From Umbilicaria muhlenbergii (taxonomy: Eukaryota; Ascomycota; Lecanoromycetes; Umbilicariales; Umbilicariaceae), in contig KK106981.1 in the NCBI GenBank assembly GCA_000611775.1, positions 8,727,431 to 8,791,430 on the forward strand: DNA of 64,000 bases. The letters run 5' to 3'. Shown piece by piece: positions 11,648-24,120 of this stretch. The notes beneath the pieces were generated by a model that was given only the letters and a program-made list of their open reading frames with translations, was not told the DNA's origin and ran no database searches. The position numbers were made by a program, and so were the translations under genes. Positions within the stretch are counted from its first letter, which is position 1, and the number at the start of each line of letters is the position of its first letter.

Positions 11648-12231
11648 AGTAGAGAATTGCTTCAACATCAGCTCTCAGCTTTGATTGATTTTGTTTAAGT
11701 ATTTTTGAAGTTTTCATCTAATGACTTTGACATCTTCTGCATAAAGATGAAGCTCTCATGTCTTGATGAGGTGTTGAAAAGAGGGAGGTGCAATATTTGT
11801 TATAACTTAACATCATAATTCATGTAAAGAACCTGCATCATTCTTTAAGTTTATTGTAATTGAAGAACTTTCTTACAGATGTTAATTAAGCTTTTAAAGC
11901 TTCTTTTTATTGTCCTCAAACTTAATTTCTTGTTATATACATCATAATTATAATCATTAACGCTTGATGACTTCTTGATTGTGAGCAGTGATTGCTTTAA
12001 AATTATTAATAATGTCATCAAGGTTACCTGCAATGATGTGTTTATGCTCATCATCTTTGATGTCAGAAATAAGAATATTAATGACTGATAATATAAATCT
12101 GCTAATTGAAGGGCCTGTCTCAGCTTGATTATTAACTGTTTCACTGACTTGATGAGATTGAAGTGTTGATGTCATCATGTCTTATTTGCTTTTGACATGA
12201 CTGTTCACCTGAAGGTACTGAGCAATCAGTA

Positions 12232-12510
12232 TGTAAAAAACTGAGTGTATGATAATCATCATATAGGTGTTGAACAGGGTGTTATAAGCAATATAATCAT
12301 GAAAGGATCAATGTAGTGATTATACATCTTTTATTCAGTGGTAAAACTGATCACTGAGGAAGCAGGTTTCTGAACCTCCTTGTGAAAAGTTTTACTTGAT
12401 GTTAAGGCGCTAGGCGCTGAGTCATCATGTTTATATAATGTTATACTATAGTGTTATACTATAGTGTTGTACTTGTTGTACTGTCATACTATTATATGAT
12501 GACCCTGACA
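12232..12510 (-). repeat. E LTR (5' LTR)
   Basis: 279 bp, begins TGTAAAAAACTGAG and ends GACCCTGACA on the plus strand; matches 1590-1867 throughout. Followed by the second TGATC duplication at 12511-12515. Confidence 0.85.
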
Positions 12511-14075
12511 TGATCATTGAGCTTGTGAGATGAAAAAAAATTCTGCATTCTCTGTTGAGAACACATCTGCATAATCAGTGTATTCTTCAAGTATAATTAA
12601 TGTTATAATAATACTTCATATATGCACCTTTGATTCAACATCATCACTCAGACTGACTTATATCATGACATAAACAACAAGTTGATCTTAAATCTCTTTT
12701 ATAAATTCATCAAGTGACTGTAGCTTAATAAATTAATTTTTAATGTTGAAGTGTCACACCTTCATTTTGTAATCAATTTATATATACTCAGCTTTTAATG
12801 TAAAAAAATTAAGAATAAGAGGTGATTTTAACTTTTTTAAAACATAAAATACATGTTTACAATCTTGAGACTGTCCTCAACTGTTAATAAGTTGATAACA
12901 CACATGATAAACACTGAAGCAGTAAGCCTTCTGATTATTTAAGAATTAAAATTACAGCAATGAGCCCTTCATCTGAGTTAATTAATGCTTAATAATGAAA
13001 TGTTAAGAAATCACATTGACTTCAACTCCTGTATTCAATAAGGCTTATATGAGTATAATATCATCATTGTGAAGAACTTGTTCATCAACAATTAAATTAA
13101 GCTCTGAGGTTACTTTTATTTAATACTTTAATGATGTAAAGTCTTCACTGAAGTGTTCTCATTTTTTAATACTGAAATAATTACAACTGAGATTTTGTTT
13201 AAATCAGAGTTCTTTGCAGGTTGTAAATAATTAAAGAAATAATATCTCTTCTGATTATAATTTTAATAAATCACATGTGACAAGTCTTCTGTTACAAGTG
13301 TCTTTAGTGATTTATTTTCATATTTATCATCTCATTTACTCTTCATCTTGCTTTCATTAAACTTGTGATTTTTATTCTCTGCAGGCTTCAATGATAACTT
13401 AAATTTATAATTGAAGATAACTGTCATATTAATATTTGCTTTCAACTTTATAATATCTCTCAAATGTAGATTATTCTTTAAATGTGCAGTCAAGATGATA
13501 GTTCTTTTTTAAGTCATGAGTAAATTCTGATAATTTATCAACACTACTCAGACCTTAAGTTTTAATTTTGTGAAGAAGTGAATCCTTATGTGCTCTTTAT
13601 TATAAAGAGACAACTGAGCTTTCAGAGTGCTCAAATAATTATTAAAAGCTTAAACTAATTGATGAAGTAGTTGAACAGTATTATTATATAATTAAGTGAT
13701 GTAAAACTGATAATTCACAGGGTTCTTGATAATGTTGAGCAGAAATTTCACAAAATCATCTTAAATGATGATGAAATAATTTTTAATCTTATCATCTTGC
13801 AGTCATACCTTCTTTGATTTACTTTTTAAATATTACATGATGTAAATCATCTTATCCTCTTTATGAGAGAAATCAGCTGAGTTAAAATGAAAGATATTTC
13901 TTGTATTCTGCACTCAATTCAAGTGTTTCTTTATAATTTTATTATAATATAGCAGCAACTCCTTTGCCTGAATTCATAATTATACATTTTATGTCAGCAG
14001 CATTTTATCAGCACTTTACTTACTTGTTATGAACTTAATATTTATTGAGTTGAAGAACCTCTCAATTAAGATATT
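12511..14075 (-). pseudogene. D-rev pre-RT, protease and gag remnant
   Basis: Minus-strand sequence that continues D-rev after the E insertion and matches D-fwd from about 55970 back to 54370. The stretch 12511-12720 mirrors D-fwd 55800-55970 closely, and 13900-14075 mirrors gag at 54370-54550. Ends at the A3 insertion; the missing 5' part resumes at 46858. A broken fossil. Confidence 0.8.
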
Positions 14076-14309
14076 TGTCAAGTTTACACCTGAATGTCAA
14101 ACTGAATAAACTGAATGATCTGAACATTAAACTGAACTGAATGACTGAACGGGTTAGCAGCAATTAAATTAATGAGTTTAATATGCACATAAAGATTTTA
14201 ATCTTTATGCTCTTTCTTTCTTTTGCTTCTTAGATTAGAATTCTTCTCTGTAGTTAAATGTCAGCTGTTAAAACACATGCATTAATTCATAATTTGCATA
14301 GTTTTAATA
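14076..14309 (+). repeat. A3 5' LTR
   Basis: 234 bp beginning TGTCAAGTTTACACC. It contains an AC-TGAA-rich block and the conserved stretch around TTAGATTAGAATTCTTC shared by all family A LTRs. Same length as the partner at 46624-46857. Confidence 0.88.
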
Positions 14310-15560
14310 TTATTTTAATCTCTTTTTTTATCTTCTGTCATGAGGCATCCTGAATGAATTCTGAATCAGACTGAAATTGAATCAGAATCAAAATCAGAAC
14401 TCAGAATTAAAATTAAAATTAAAACTCAATCATGATGATCAGAGAAACTGATAATAAAGTTTACTTATGAATTAAAAAGTCTTTATTAACTTCTGTGAAT
14501 GATGAACAATTCACTTTGAATAAAAACCTGATTAATCAGATTTTGATCACTTTGACTGCAGAGACCTTGATTGATTTTTTATAAGAACATTCCTCTGAAG
14601 TAATAACTGTTCTTTAACAATTAATCATCAATCATGAGCAGTCCCTGAATGAAATCAACATTGTTATAAAAGCACATGAAGAACTTCAAGTGAACTATGA
14701 AAGAATAAAAGATAAGAACAAGAAATTAAAGAAGAAAGTCATTAAATAAGTTGATGTGATAACATATCTTGAATAAAGAATTATAATCATCCTCTGATCT
14801 GATTCTCCTCAACTCACAGTTGAAGAATTATTTAAATTATTAAAGCTCTCTGATCTGCTGATGTTCTTCAGTGACTGTTCAAAATATGATGAATGAGTAG
14901 TGAAGATTAAAAACTACTTATTAATAATGAATGAATGATACCTCACTGAACAGATGAAGATAATGTATGTGAAAACAAGAGTTAAAGATGACTCTGTTAA
15001 GTACATAAAGCTTCAAATGAATTCAGCATCTTGAACAGTTTATTTAAATGTTACTGAACTGCTAAAACATTTGACCTGAATCTACAGAGACTCAGACTGA
15101 AAATGTACTGTCACTGATGAATTTTATAAGCTTTATTAAGAATTTAAAGACTTTTTATCCTTCTGAGTTGATGTTCAGTGATATGTTACTGAACTGAATG
15201 AGTTCTTTAATTCATACTGAATAGGAGAACTTCTGAACAAGGTGAACAACATCATTTAATGATAATTAAACACTGATAACAACAGATTTGAAGATCTTTA
15301 TGAACTCATTAAGTGCTGTTAATGAATTAATCAGACTTTATGACTGCTTGATGCAAAGAAGATTATTAAACTAAATCAGACATTCTCTTCTGCAAGTTAA
15401 ACTCATACAAGAATTGAATGTTTTATTAAAATCTTAAAATTAACTATCTGAATGATCACTGAGTCAGTTCCCTGAATATTGAACTGAACATCACACTGAG
15501 ATGCCATCAAAGAACAACAGATGAAGAAAAAATGTTATTTTAAATATAATAAATAAAAAC
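14310..15560 (+). pseudogene. A3 leader and gag remnant
   Basis: Leader 14310-14466, then gag-like reading that aligns along its length with A2 gag (24121-25290) and A-rev gag (minus, about 22540-23640). The best preserved N-terminal part is a helical, charged segment with a lysine-rich coiled-coil-like end. No zinc knuckle was recognised. A broken fossil. Confidence 0.75.
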
Positions 15561-17454
15561 ACCTTGCCTTAAACTGTTTAAATAAGGATAAAAAGAAAGA
15601 AACTTCAGCATCAAGATGTGTGCAATGAATCATATTTAACTTTGACTCTGATTTTGAATTAAATTCAGGAAAAGGCGTTCTTCTATTAAAGTCATGATAA
15701 AAAATGATGATAATTCTCTTGTGATATTAATGCTGATGATCAATGAAGATATTTTGTTCACTTGAACACTGTTTGAAGTGAATTGCAAGCTCACTTTGAA
15801 TGAGGTCAAGTTATGAGTCAAGGCTTTACTTGATACTGAGTTAATTGAATATGCATTCATTAATGCTAACCTGACAAAGACTCTGATTGAATAATTTAAA
15901 ATTGAGGCAGTATCATTGCCAAAGCTCTGAACTCTACATGATTTTCAGAAGAAGACAGTGAAATGAGTTACACACATAATTTATTCAATTATAAAAGTCT
16001 GCAGTCATTCTCAGTGACTCATGCTCATGATGATTGAAGACATGAAAGATCTCAGCATTATATTGAGACTCTCTTGAATGAATCACACTCAGATTTTAAT
16101 CAACTCTGCAAATCAGGTAGTGATTTTCTCACTGAATGAACAAATGAAACTGAATAAACAAACTGAACTGAATGAATAAATTAAACTAAAAAACTGAATG
16201 ATTGAACCTGAACTGCTGAAAACTTATCAGATCTTGAAGAAATTCATCACAAAAGCAGATCTTAAATCAGCCTTCACATTAAAAAATAATAACCCCTCAC
16301 ATGCAGTTAATATCAAGATGATTAATGTAACACTGTTTGCATTGAATATAAAGGAAGGCAATGAGATCTTCATTATTTTTATTTAACAAATTGAGAAAGC
16401 ATTGAACTCTGAATTAAAGTTAAATGAATTAAATATCAAGGTGATTCTCTCTTTTGAATATCATGACCTGATTGATGTCTTTTTTAAAAAGACTGCAAAT
16501 AAACTCCCTCTGCATCAACTTTATGATCACAAGATTGTCTTAAAGGGTGAGCAAAAGCTAAAATACACACCTTTTTACAATATGTCACATGAAGAACTGA
16601 TAGCAGTGAAGAACTACATAAAAGATAACTTGCAAAAGAATTTCATTGAAGTTAATTAATTATCAGTAGCCTCATTGATTCTGTTCATACAAAAGAAAGA
16701 TGAGTCTTTATGATTGTGCATCAACTACTGAAAGCTGAATTCAATTATGAAGAAAAACTGATACTCATTATCTTTAATTGAGGAAACCTTGGCTCAGATT
16801 TCAAAGACAAAATACTTCATGAAGATCAATATACAACAGGCATTTCATCACATATGAATGAATCCTGAATCTGAAGACCTGATAATCTTTCAAATAAGGT
16901 ATGATTTTTACAAATATAAAGTCTTGCCTTTTAAACTCATTAACAGATCAGTCACCTTTCAGTATTTTATTAATGATGTATTATTCAATTTATTGAATAT
17001 ATGTTGTATAAAATATTTAAATAATATCCTGATCTATTCAGAGTTCCTGTTCAAACACTGAACTCATGTTTGAATCATTTTAAAATAACTGAGAAAGGCA
17101 AATTTACAGGCTGAAATCAAGAAGTGTGAATTTTACAAGACTGAAACTTAATACTTAAGATGAATCATAAGATGTCATGACATTCAACTGAACTCTGAAA
17201 AGATCATAATCATTAAGATTTAAGAGATACTGATTAACTTAAAACAGCTGCAGGCATTCTTAGATTTTTGTAACTTTTACTGATGATTCATAGAGAGATA
17301 TTTTAAAATCACAAAACCTTTAATCAGACTGACAGGCAAGAACATACTTTTTAATATATAAATTGAACAGTGTCTTCAAGCGTTTAGTGAACTAAAGAAC
17401 TGATTGATTAATGTGTTAATATTACAATATTTTAACTGAACTTAAACATGTTAT
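15561..17454 (+). pseudogene. A3 protease, RT and start of RNase H
   Basis: The protease-like region at about 15640-15990 ends in a linker rich in CTGAATGA-type repeats (about 16120-16200). The pre-RT and RT region at about 16200-17160 includes LKGEQKLKYTPFYNMSHEEL and the RT strand FYKYKVLPFKLINRSV. The RNase H side begins near 17220 and stops at the A2 insertion. Family as in A2. Confidence 0.82.
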
Positions 17455-17684
17455 TGTCAGGTTTACACCTGAATGTTGAACTGAATCAAATGATTCAAAT
17501 GATACTGAACTGAATTGAACTGAACAGGTTAGCAGTGATTAAATTAATGAACTTAACATGCACATAAAGATTTTAATCTTTATGCTTTTTCTTACTTTTG
17601 CTTCTTAGATTAGAATTCTTCTCTGTAGCTAAATGTCAGCTGTTAAACTACATGCATTAATTCATAATTTGCATAATCTTGACA
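17455..17684 (+). repeat. A2 5' LTR
   Basis: 230 bp from TGTCAGGTTTACACC to TCTTGACA. The inverted ends TGTCA and TGACA are intact. Partner at 43529-43758 has the same length. Confidence 0.9.
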
Positions 17685-17770
17685 TTATTTTAATTTCTTT
17701 CTTTATCCTCTGTCATGAGGCATCCTGAATGAATTCTGAATCAGATTGAAACTGAATCAGAATCAGAAAC

Positions 17771-18010
17771 TGTCAGGATTATGTAAATTATAAGTTAATG
17801 CATATGTTTTAACAGCTGACATTTAGCTACAGATAAGAATTTTAGTTTAAAGAGTGAAAGAAAGAAAGAGCATGAAGATTAAAGCCTTTATGTGTGCATT
17901 AAGCTCATTAGTCTAAATCACTGCTAATTCAATCAGTTGTTCAGTTTGATACATCATTCAGGTCATTCAGATCATTCAGTTTAATTCAATGTTTAAGTGT
18001 AAACTTAACA
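17771..18010 (-). repeat. A-rev 3' LTR
   Basis: 240 bp, TGTCAGGATTATG to AACTTAACA on the plus strand; reverse of the A2 LTR. Confidence 0.88.
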
Positions 18011-20480
18011 TTACCCTCTCCTCTGTTTAATGAGCTTCATGAGCTAATCATTTACTTTTCTGCTTCATCATTGATGTATTCAGTGACTCAGTCAGCTTAT
18101 TTTGATACCTTTTATGAAATGCCTCTTTCAGTTCAGGTGAGTGTTTGAATTTATTAATGTTGTATCAGATCTTGTCAGGTGAGTACTTTTTTCATGTCAT
18201 TTAATACTGTAGTTTGTTTTTTCATCAACAGTTATCATTAATTTATTCAACTTCTCATTTCAGTTCAGCCTGTTCAGTTATTACTGATGACAGGGATGAC
18301 TCAATTTGTTTAAGCAAAAAATCATTCACAGTGAGTCATAATAAGAAGATGTGAAATACAGGGTGTATTTTCATTAATTTAAGCAGTTCAAGTTTATATA
18401 TTTAAGTTGATACTTTTTTCTTGATTTGAAAAGGTCCTTCATTCTTGTGATTCAACTTTTTGAATAAGTGAGTTGTTTGAAAGTTCTTTGTTGACAATCA
18501 TATCAGGTCACTTACTTAATATGTTGATGTTAATGTTCATGTTCAGTTTGTGAAGTTTTCCTGCTGAAGTTACACTGCTATCATGTTTTCTTATAACATC
18601 ATATGTAAAGCTTTCATATGATTTGTTATGAAATCAGCTTTTTCCTTCAGAATTCATTCTCTTGTCAGCAGCAGGATGATCAATCATTCAGAGTTAAAGC
18701 TCATTCAGAAGTGATATTTTTTATTTGCAAAAAATGATGAAACTTTGATGAAATCAGAATCTGCATTGTTGGCTGTAAACTCAGTCATTGATAATCATTT
18801 AGTTCAATCATCTTGCTGATAGTTCACAAATACTTTAAGATATCATTCAACATTTACATTTACATTTTCAGACTGCTCATCTGTCTCAGGGTGAAAAGCG
18901 GTTGAAGGTTTCAATTTGATTCAAAGTCATTCACATAAGTATTTTCAGAGTAATGTTACAAATTGTGATCCTCAGTCTGATGTTATAGTTTGTGATAACT
19001 CATGAAATCTTCATACATTTTAAAGCAAGAGTTCAGTAATGTATTCAGTTAATGTTCCCTCATCTTTATCTGTTAAACAAGAAATATAATGTCTTTTCTT
19101 AATTAATCTGCAAATGACTGTCAGGATTGTGTTGAACCCTTTACTTTCAAGTAATTTAATAATCAAGTTGAGTGAAATATCTTGCCATGAATGACTTAAA
19201 ATTAAAAGTGATTTCAGAGCTTCTTGATACTGCTCATTTATGTTCTTCATTCAGCAGCAGATGTGGCAATTCTGAACAAAATGATTAACTGTTTAATTCA
19301 TTCAGAGTCAGTAGTAGAAGCATGCAAGCAGTTTCAGAGTCTTTCAGTGTTTAATATGTTTTACTGCCAGCTGTTCATGAGCTTTCTGAATCAATTGTTG
19401 TCATAATTTATTTTTATTTAAATCATTGTTGACTTTTGAGACTCATACATGTTCTTGATAAAGCAGTCAGCCTTTGTCCTCAGTGCAGTCACTGAGAGAG
19501 ATCTTGATTGAATGTCTTGTCTCAGTTCATAATAAGTTTAAAATTTCCTGACAGAAGTCATCTGCTTTCACATAATAAATAATCAACTTATTTAAAGTCT
19601 CATTTAGAACCTGTTTAGCTGGTTCATTTAAGGTTGATTCATTCAATTTGTTTGAGATTTAATCATTCAGTTTATTCAGAGTCTGTTTGTTTGATTTTAA
19701 AAGATGAGGAGCTTTTTCCTTGTGTTTAATAATGATGCATGAGTTTAAACAGCAGCTTGATAGCATGATTTGAGATTAATATCATAATCACTCATCATTT
19801 TCATTCTTCTTTAGTTGATCATCTGAGTATTTAATGAGTGTGTTCACTTTTTCATTTTCCTTGCCTGTTCAGTAGGTGATCATGAAGTTGAATTATAAGA
19901 GAAACTTAACTCATTTGACTTGCCTGTGAGTCAGTTTTTTAATCATCATAAAGTACTTCAAGATCTTATAATCAGTTAAGATTAAAATCAGATCCTCTGT
20001 TCTTGTTAATTCAGCACATCATTCCTTTAAACTTCAAATGATGATCAACAATTCTTTGTCATAGATCTCATAATTACATTCAGCTGATATGAGTTTCTTA
20101 GAGAAAAATGTCACTGAATGCATTAATTCTTAATCATCTTTCTGAGATAACTGAATACTCCTGCGGATACCAGATCAGATAAGTCACATTTAAGATAATA
20201 TGTTCAAGTTCAGTTAAAGTGTTGTAATACTGATGCATTAATCAATCAGTTCTTCAGTTCATTAAAGGCTTGAAGACATTATTCAGTTTACATATTAAAA
20301 AATATGTTCTTGCCTGTTAATCTGATTAAAGGCTTTGTGATTTTGAAATATCCCTCTATGAATCATCAGTAAAAGTTATAAAAACCTAAGAATGCCTGCA
20401 GCTGTTTCAGGTTGATTGATATCTCTCAGGTTTTAATGACTGCAATCTTTTCAAGGTTCACTCAGATGTCATAATGTCTT
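18011..20480 (-). pseudogene. A-rev RNase H and integrase remnant
   Basis: Minus-strand reading: RNase H at about 19820-20420, integrase at about 18480-19420, short tail to the LTR. In the integrase part the peptide at 19020-19250 contains NEQYQEALKSLLILSHSWQD, shared with A2 (28690 onward). The DISLNLIIKLLESKGFN stretch is the integrase core of this family. Broken. Confidence 0.8.
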
Positions 20481-20836
20481 ATGATTAATCTTAAGTATTG
20501 AGTTTCAGTCTTGTGAAATTCACACTTCTTGATTTTAATCTGTAAATTTACCTTTCTCAGCTGTTCTAGAACGGTTCAAACATGAGTTCAGTATTCAGAC
20601 AGGAACTCTGAATAGATCAGGATGTCATTTAAATATGTTATACAACATGTATTCAGTAAATTGAATAATACATCATTAATAAAGTGCTGAAACATGACTG
20701 ATTTATTAGTGAGTCTGAAAGGCAAGACCTTATATTTGTAGAAGTCATACCTTGTTTAAAAGATAATCAGATCTTCAGATTCAGGATTCATTCATATACA
20801 GTGAAATGCTTGTTGTATATTGATTTTGATGAAGTA

Positions 20837-20841
20837 TTTTG
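20837..20841. repeat. TRIM target duplication, left copy (TTTTG)
   Basis: TTTTG precedes the first terminal repeat and recurs at 21263-21267. The interrupted A-family RT sequence is continuous in A2 at about 27100-27120. Confidence 0.85.
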
Positions 20842-21262
20842 TGTTATGAATATATAATATGTTTAGTTGATTCTGCTGACTTAAGCGGGGTCACATGCTC
20901 TTTTGATTTAATTGTGATGATAAACATGTCACTTTTAACAATTGATAGCAACACTGATTCAAATCTGAGTGTGATCAATTAACTTAATTAAGTCACTTAT
21001 TGCTGCACTTGAGTTTGATGAAGACTCATAATCTTCATGTCTTCTCTAACTGCGCATCAGGCTATTAAGTGACTTACAGACTGTGTACACTCTGAGGGAC
21101 TTCTATATAGAAACATGCATTTAATCAGCACATGAGGCATGCATCATTTTTCAAAGTAGCAATTGTTATGAATATATAGTATGTTTAGTTGATTCTGTTG
21201 ACTTAAGCGGGGTCACACGCTCTTTTGACTTAGTTGTAATGATAAACATGTCACTTTTAACA
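20842..21262. mobile_element. TRIM: 421-bp miniature LTR element in A-rev RT
   Basis: Two 99-bp direct repeats (20842-20940 and 21164-21262), each TGTTATGAA to TTTTAACA, enclose 223 bp of non-coding sequence. The repeats differ at 6 positions by hand, all transitions. A 5-bp duplication TTTTG flanks it. This layout fits terminal-repeat retrotransposons in miniature. Right after the first repeat comes TTGATAGCAACACTG, a possible decayed primer-binding site, which would suggest plus orientation; that is an inference. Confidence 0.85.
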
Positions 21263-22440
21263 TTTTGTCTTTGAAATCTGAGCCAGGGTTTCCTCAATCA
21301 AAGGTAATGAGTATCAGTCTTTCTTCATAATCAAATTCAGCTTTCAGTAGTTGATGCACAGTCATAAAGACCCGTCTTTCTTTTATATGAACAAAATCAG
21401 TGAGGCTACTGATGACTGACTGACTTTAATGAAATCTTTTTGCAAGTTGTCTTCTATGTAGTTCTTCACCGCTATCAGTTCTTCATGTGACATGTTGTAG
21501 AAGAGTGTGTATTTTAACTTTTGCTCACCCTTTAAGACAATCTTGTGATCATAAGGTTGATGTGAAGGGAGTTCATTTGCAGCCTTTTTAAAAAAAACAT
21601 TAATCAGGTCATGATATTCAGAAGAGAGAATCACCTTAATATTTAACTCATTTAACTTTAATTCAGAGTTCTATGCTTCCTCAATCTGTTGAATAAAGAT
21701 AATAAAGATTTTGTTGTCTTTCTTCATATTCAATGCAAACAGTGTTGCATCAATCATCTTGATATTAACTGCAGGTGAGGGGCTATTATCCTTTAATATG
21801 AAGACTGATTCAGAATCAACCTTTGTAATGAATTTCTTCAGGATCTAATAAGGGTTCAGTGATTCAATTCAATCATTTAATTTGAGTTCAATTGTTCAGT
21901 TTGTTCATTCATTCAGTGTTTGATTGTTCAGTTTCAGTTTTATTCATTCAGTTTTGTTCAGTTTATTTAGTGAGAAAATCACTACCTGATTCACAGGGTT
22001 AATTAAAATTCAGGTGTGATTCATTCAAGAGAGTCTTAATATAATGTCAGAATCTTTCATGTCTACAATCATCATGAGAGTGAGTCACTGAGAATGACTG
22101 CAGACTTTCATAATTGAATAAATTACATGTGTAACTCATCTCACTGTCTTCTTCTGAAAATCATGCAGGGTTCAGAGCTTTGGCAATGATACTGCTTTAA
22201 TTTCAGATCATTTAATCAGAGTCTTTGTTAAATTAGCATTAATGAATGCATATTCAGTTGACTCAGTATCAAGTAGAGCCTTGGCTCATAGCTTGACCTC
22301 ATTCAGAGTGAGCTTGCAATCTGCTTCAAACAGTGTTCAGGTGAACAGGATGTCTTCATTAATCATTAATGTTGATATCATCAAAGAATTATCATCATTC
22401 TTTATCATGACTTTAATAGAAGAACACCTTTTCCTGAATT

Positions 22441-23785
22441 TAAATCAAAATTAAAATTAAAATTGATTTATTGCACACATCTTGATGCTGAAGTCTCTTT
22501 CTTTTTGTTTTTATTTAAACAGTTTAAGGTAAGATGTTCTTATTTATTGCATTTAAAACAACATTCTTTCTTCATCTGTTGTTCTTTAACAGCGTCTGAG
22601 TGTGATGTTCAGTTCAGTGTTCAGGGAGCTGATTCAGTGATCATTTAAGTAGTTGATTTTAAGATCTTAAAAGAATGTTTAGTCCTTGTATGAGTTTGAC
22701 TTGCAGTGAAGAGTGTTTAATTTAATTGAGGTTTGATGATCTTCTTTGCATCAAGCAGTCATAAGGTCTGATTGATTCATTAACAGCACTTGATGAGTTC
22801 ATAAAGATCTTCAGATCTGTCATCATCAATGTTTAATTATCATTGAATGATGTTGTTCACCTTGTTCAGAAGTTCTCCTATTCAGTATGAATCAAAAAAC
22901 TTATTCAGTTCAGTAACATATCACTGAAAATCAGCTCAGAAGGATGAAAAGTCTTTAAATTCTTAATAAAACTTGCAGAATTCATCAATGATGATATGTT
23001 TTCAGTCTGAGTCTCTGTAAATTCAGGTCAAATGTTCTAGCAGTTCAGAAATATTCAAATAAGCTGTTCAGAATGCTGAATTCATTTGAGGTCTTATGTG
23101 CTTAACAGAGTTATCCTCAACTCTTGTTTTTACATATGTTATTTTCATCTGTTCAGTGAGGTATTATTTATTCATTACTAGTAAGTAGTTTCTAATCTTC
23201 ACTACTCATTCATCATATTTTGAATGATCATTGAAGAACATCAGTAAATCAGGAAGCTTTAATAATCTGAAGTTAAATAATTCTTTAATGATGAGTTGAG
23301 GGAAATCAGGTCAGGGGGTGCTTGTGAAGATGATTATGATTCATTGTTTAAAGTATGTTATTATATTAATTTATTTAATGACTTTTTTCTTCAGTTTCTT
23401 GTTCTTATTCTTCATTCTTTCAAAGTTCACTTGTAGTTCTTTGTGTGCTTTTATAATGATGTTGATTTCATTCAAAGACTGCTCATGATTGATGATTAAT
23501 TGTTGAAGAGCAGTCATTACTTCAGAGGAATGTTCTTGTAAAAGATTAATCAAGGTCTCTGCAGTTGAAGTGATCAGGATCTGATTAATCAGGTTTTCAT
23601 TCAAAGTAAATTATTCATCATTCACAGAAGTCAACAAAGACTCTTTAATTTATGAGTAAACTTTACTACTGATTCCTTTAATCATCATGATTGAGTCTTA
23701 ATTCTGATTCTGATTTGATTTCAATTTGATTCAGAATTCATTCAGGATGCCTTGCAGCAGGAGGTAAAGAAAGAGATTAAAATAA
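22441..23785 (-). pseudogene. A-rev gag and leader remnant
   Basis: Minus-strand gag. The best preserved stretch at 23371-23604 contains NENLINQILITSTAETLINL and a lysine-rich coiled-coil-like end, as in A2 gag at 24136-24429. The leader occupies about 23650-23785. Broken. Confidence 0.78.
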
Positions 23786-24026
23786 TATCAAGATTATGCA
23801 AATTATGAGTTAATGCATGTGTTTTAACAGGCTGACATTTAGCTACAGATAAGAATTTTAATTTAAAGAGTGAAAGAAAGAAAAAGTATGAAGATTAAAG
23901 TCTTTATGTGCACATTAAGCTCACTAATTTAAATCACTGCTAATTCAATCAGTCATTTAGTTCAGTACATCATTCAGGTCATTTGAATCATTCAGTTTAA
24001 TTTAATGTTCAAGTGTAAACCTGACA
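23786..24026 (-). repeat. A-rev 5' LTR
   Basis: 241 bp ending AAACCTGACA on the plus strand; followed by the GAAAC duplication. Confidence 0.88.
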
Positions 24027-24120
24027 GAAACAGAACCAGAATTAAAATAAGAATTAAAATTAAAATCAAAATCAGAACTTAATCATGATGATTAAAGGAA
24101 CTGATAACAGAGTTTACTCA

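Larger units (their letters stand above)
9751..12178 (-). pseudogene. E gag remnant, interrupted by MITE M1
   Basis: Minus-strand gag-like reading. The N-terminal part lies at about 11656-12178 next to the 5' LTR; the remainder lies at 9751-10595 after the 1-kb M1 insertion. A decayed zinc-knuckle context is visible at about 9965-10010. Assignment as gag rests on position between LTR and protease. Confidence 0.6.
1590..12510 (-). mobile_element. E: Ty3/gypsy LTR retrotransposon fossil inserted in D-rev
   Basis: Two direct LTRs of 278-279 bp (1590-1867, 12232-12510) bound a body read on the minus strand in the order gag, protease, RT, RNase H, integrase. A perfect TGATC duplication flanks it. 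Three DNA elements are inserted in it (2130-2801, 4092-5103, 10604-11647); without them it is about 8.2 kb. A pyrimidine run at 1871-1883, beside the LTR at 1590-1867, is the complement of a polypurine tract. By hand the LTRs differ at roughly 9 percent, nearly all transitions. Broken many times. Confidence 0.88.
20481..22440 (-). pseudogene. A-rev protease and RT remnant, split by a TRIM
   Basis: RT at about 20481-21660 (minus) with the TRIM at 20842-21262 inside; pre-RT at 21383-21634 includes LKGEQKLKYTLFYNMSHEEL; protease-like sequence at about 22000-22440. A CTGAA-type low-complexity linker lies at about 21880-21970. The same order as A2 and A3. Confidence 0.82.
17771..24026 (-). mobile_element. 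A-rev: family A LTR retrotransposon fossil in the A2 leader
   Basis: Minus-strand element of 6256 bp including a 421-bp TRIM. LTRs lie at 17771-18010 and 23786-24026 and perfect GAAAC duplications at 17766-17770 and 24027-24031. The A2 leader is continuous across the insertion. A complementary polypurine tract lies at about 18013-18025 next to the 3' LTR. Order on the minus strand: gag, protease, RT, RNase H, integrase. Complete in layout but broken many times. Confidence 0.9.

Noticed and set aside
14076-17684. A short family A element bounded by the LTRs at 14076 and 17455
   Set aside because: The RNase H reading stops at 17454 and resumes at 43764, and the flanking duplications pair 14076 with 46857 and 17455 with 43758 instead.
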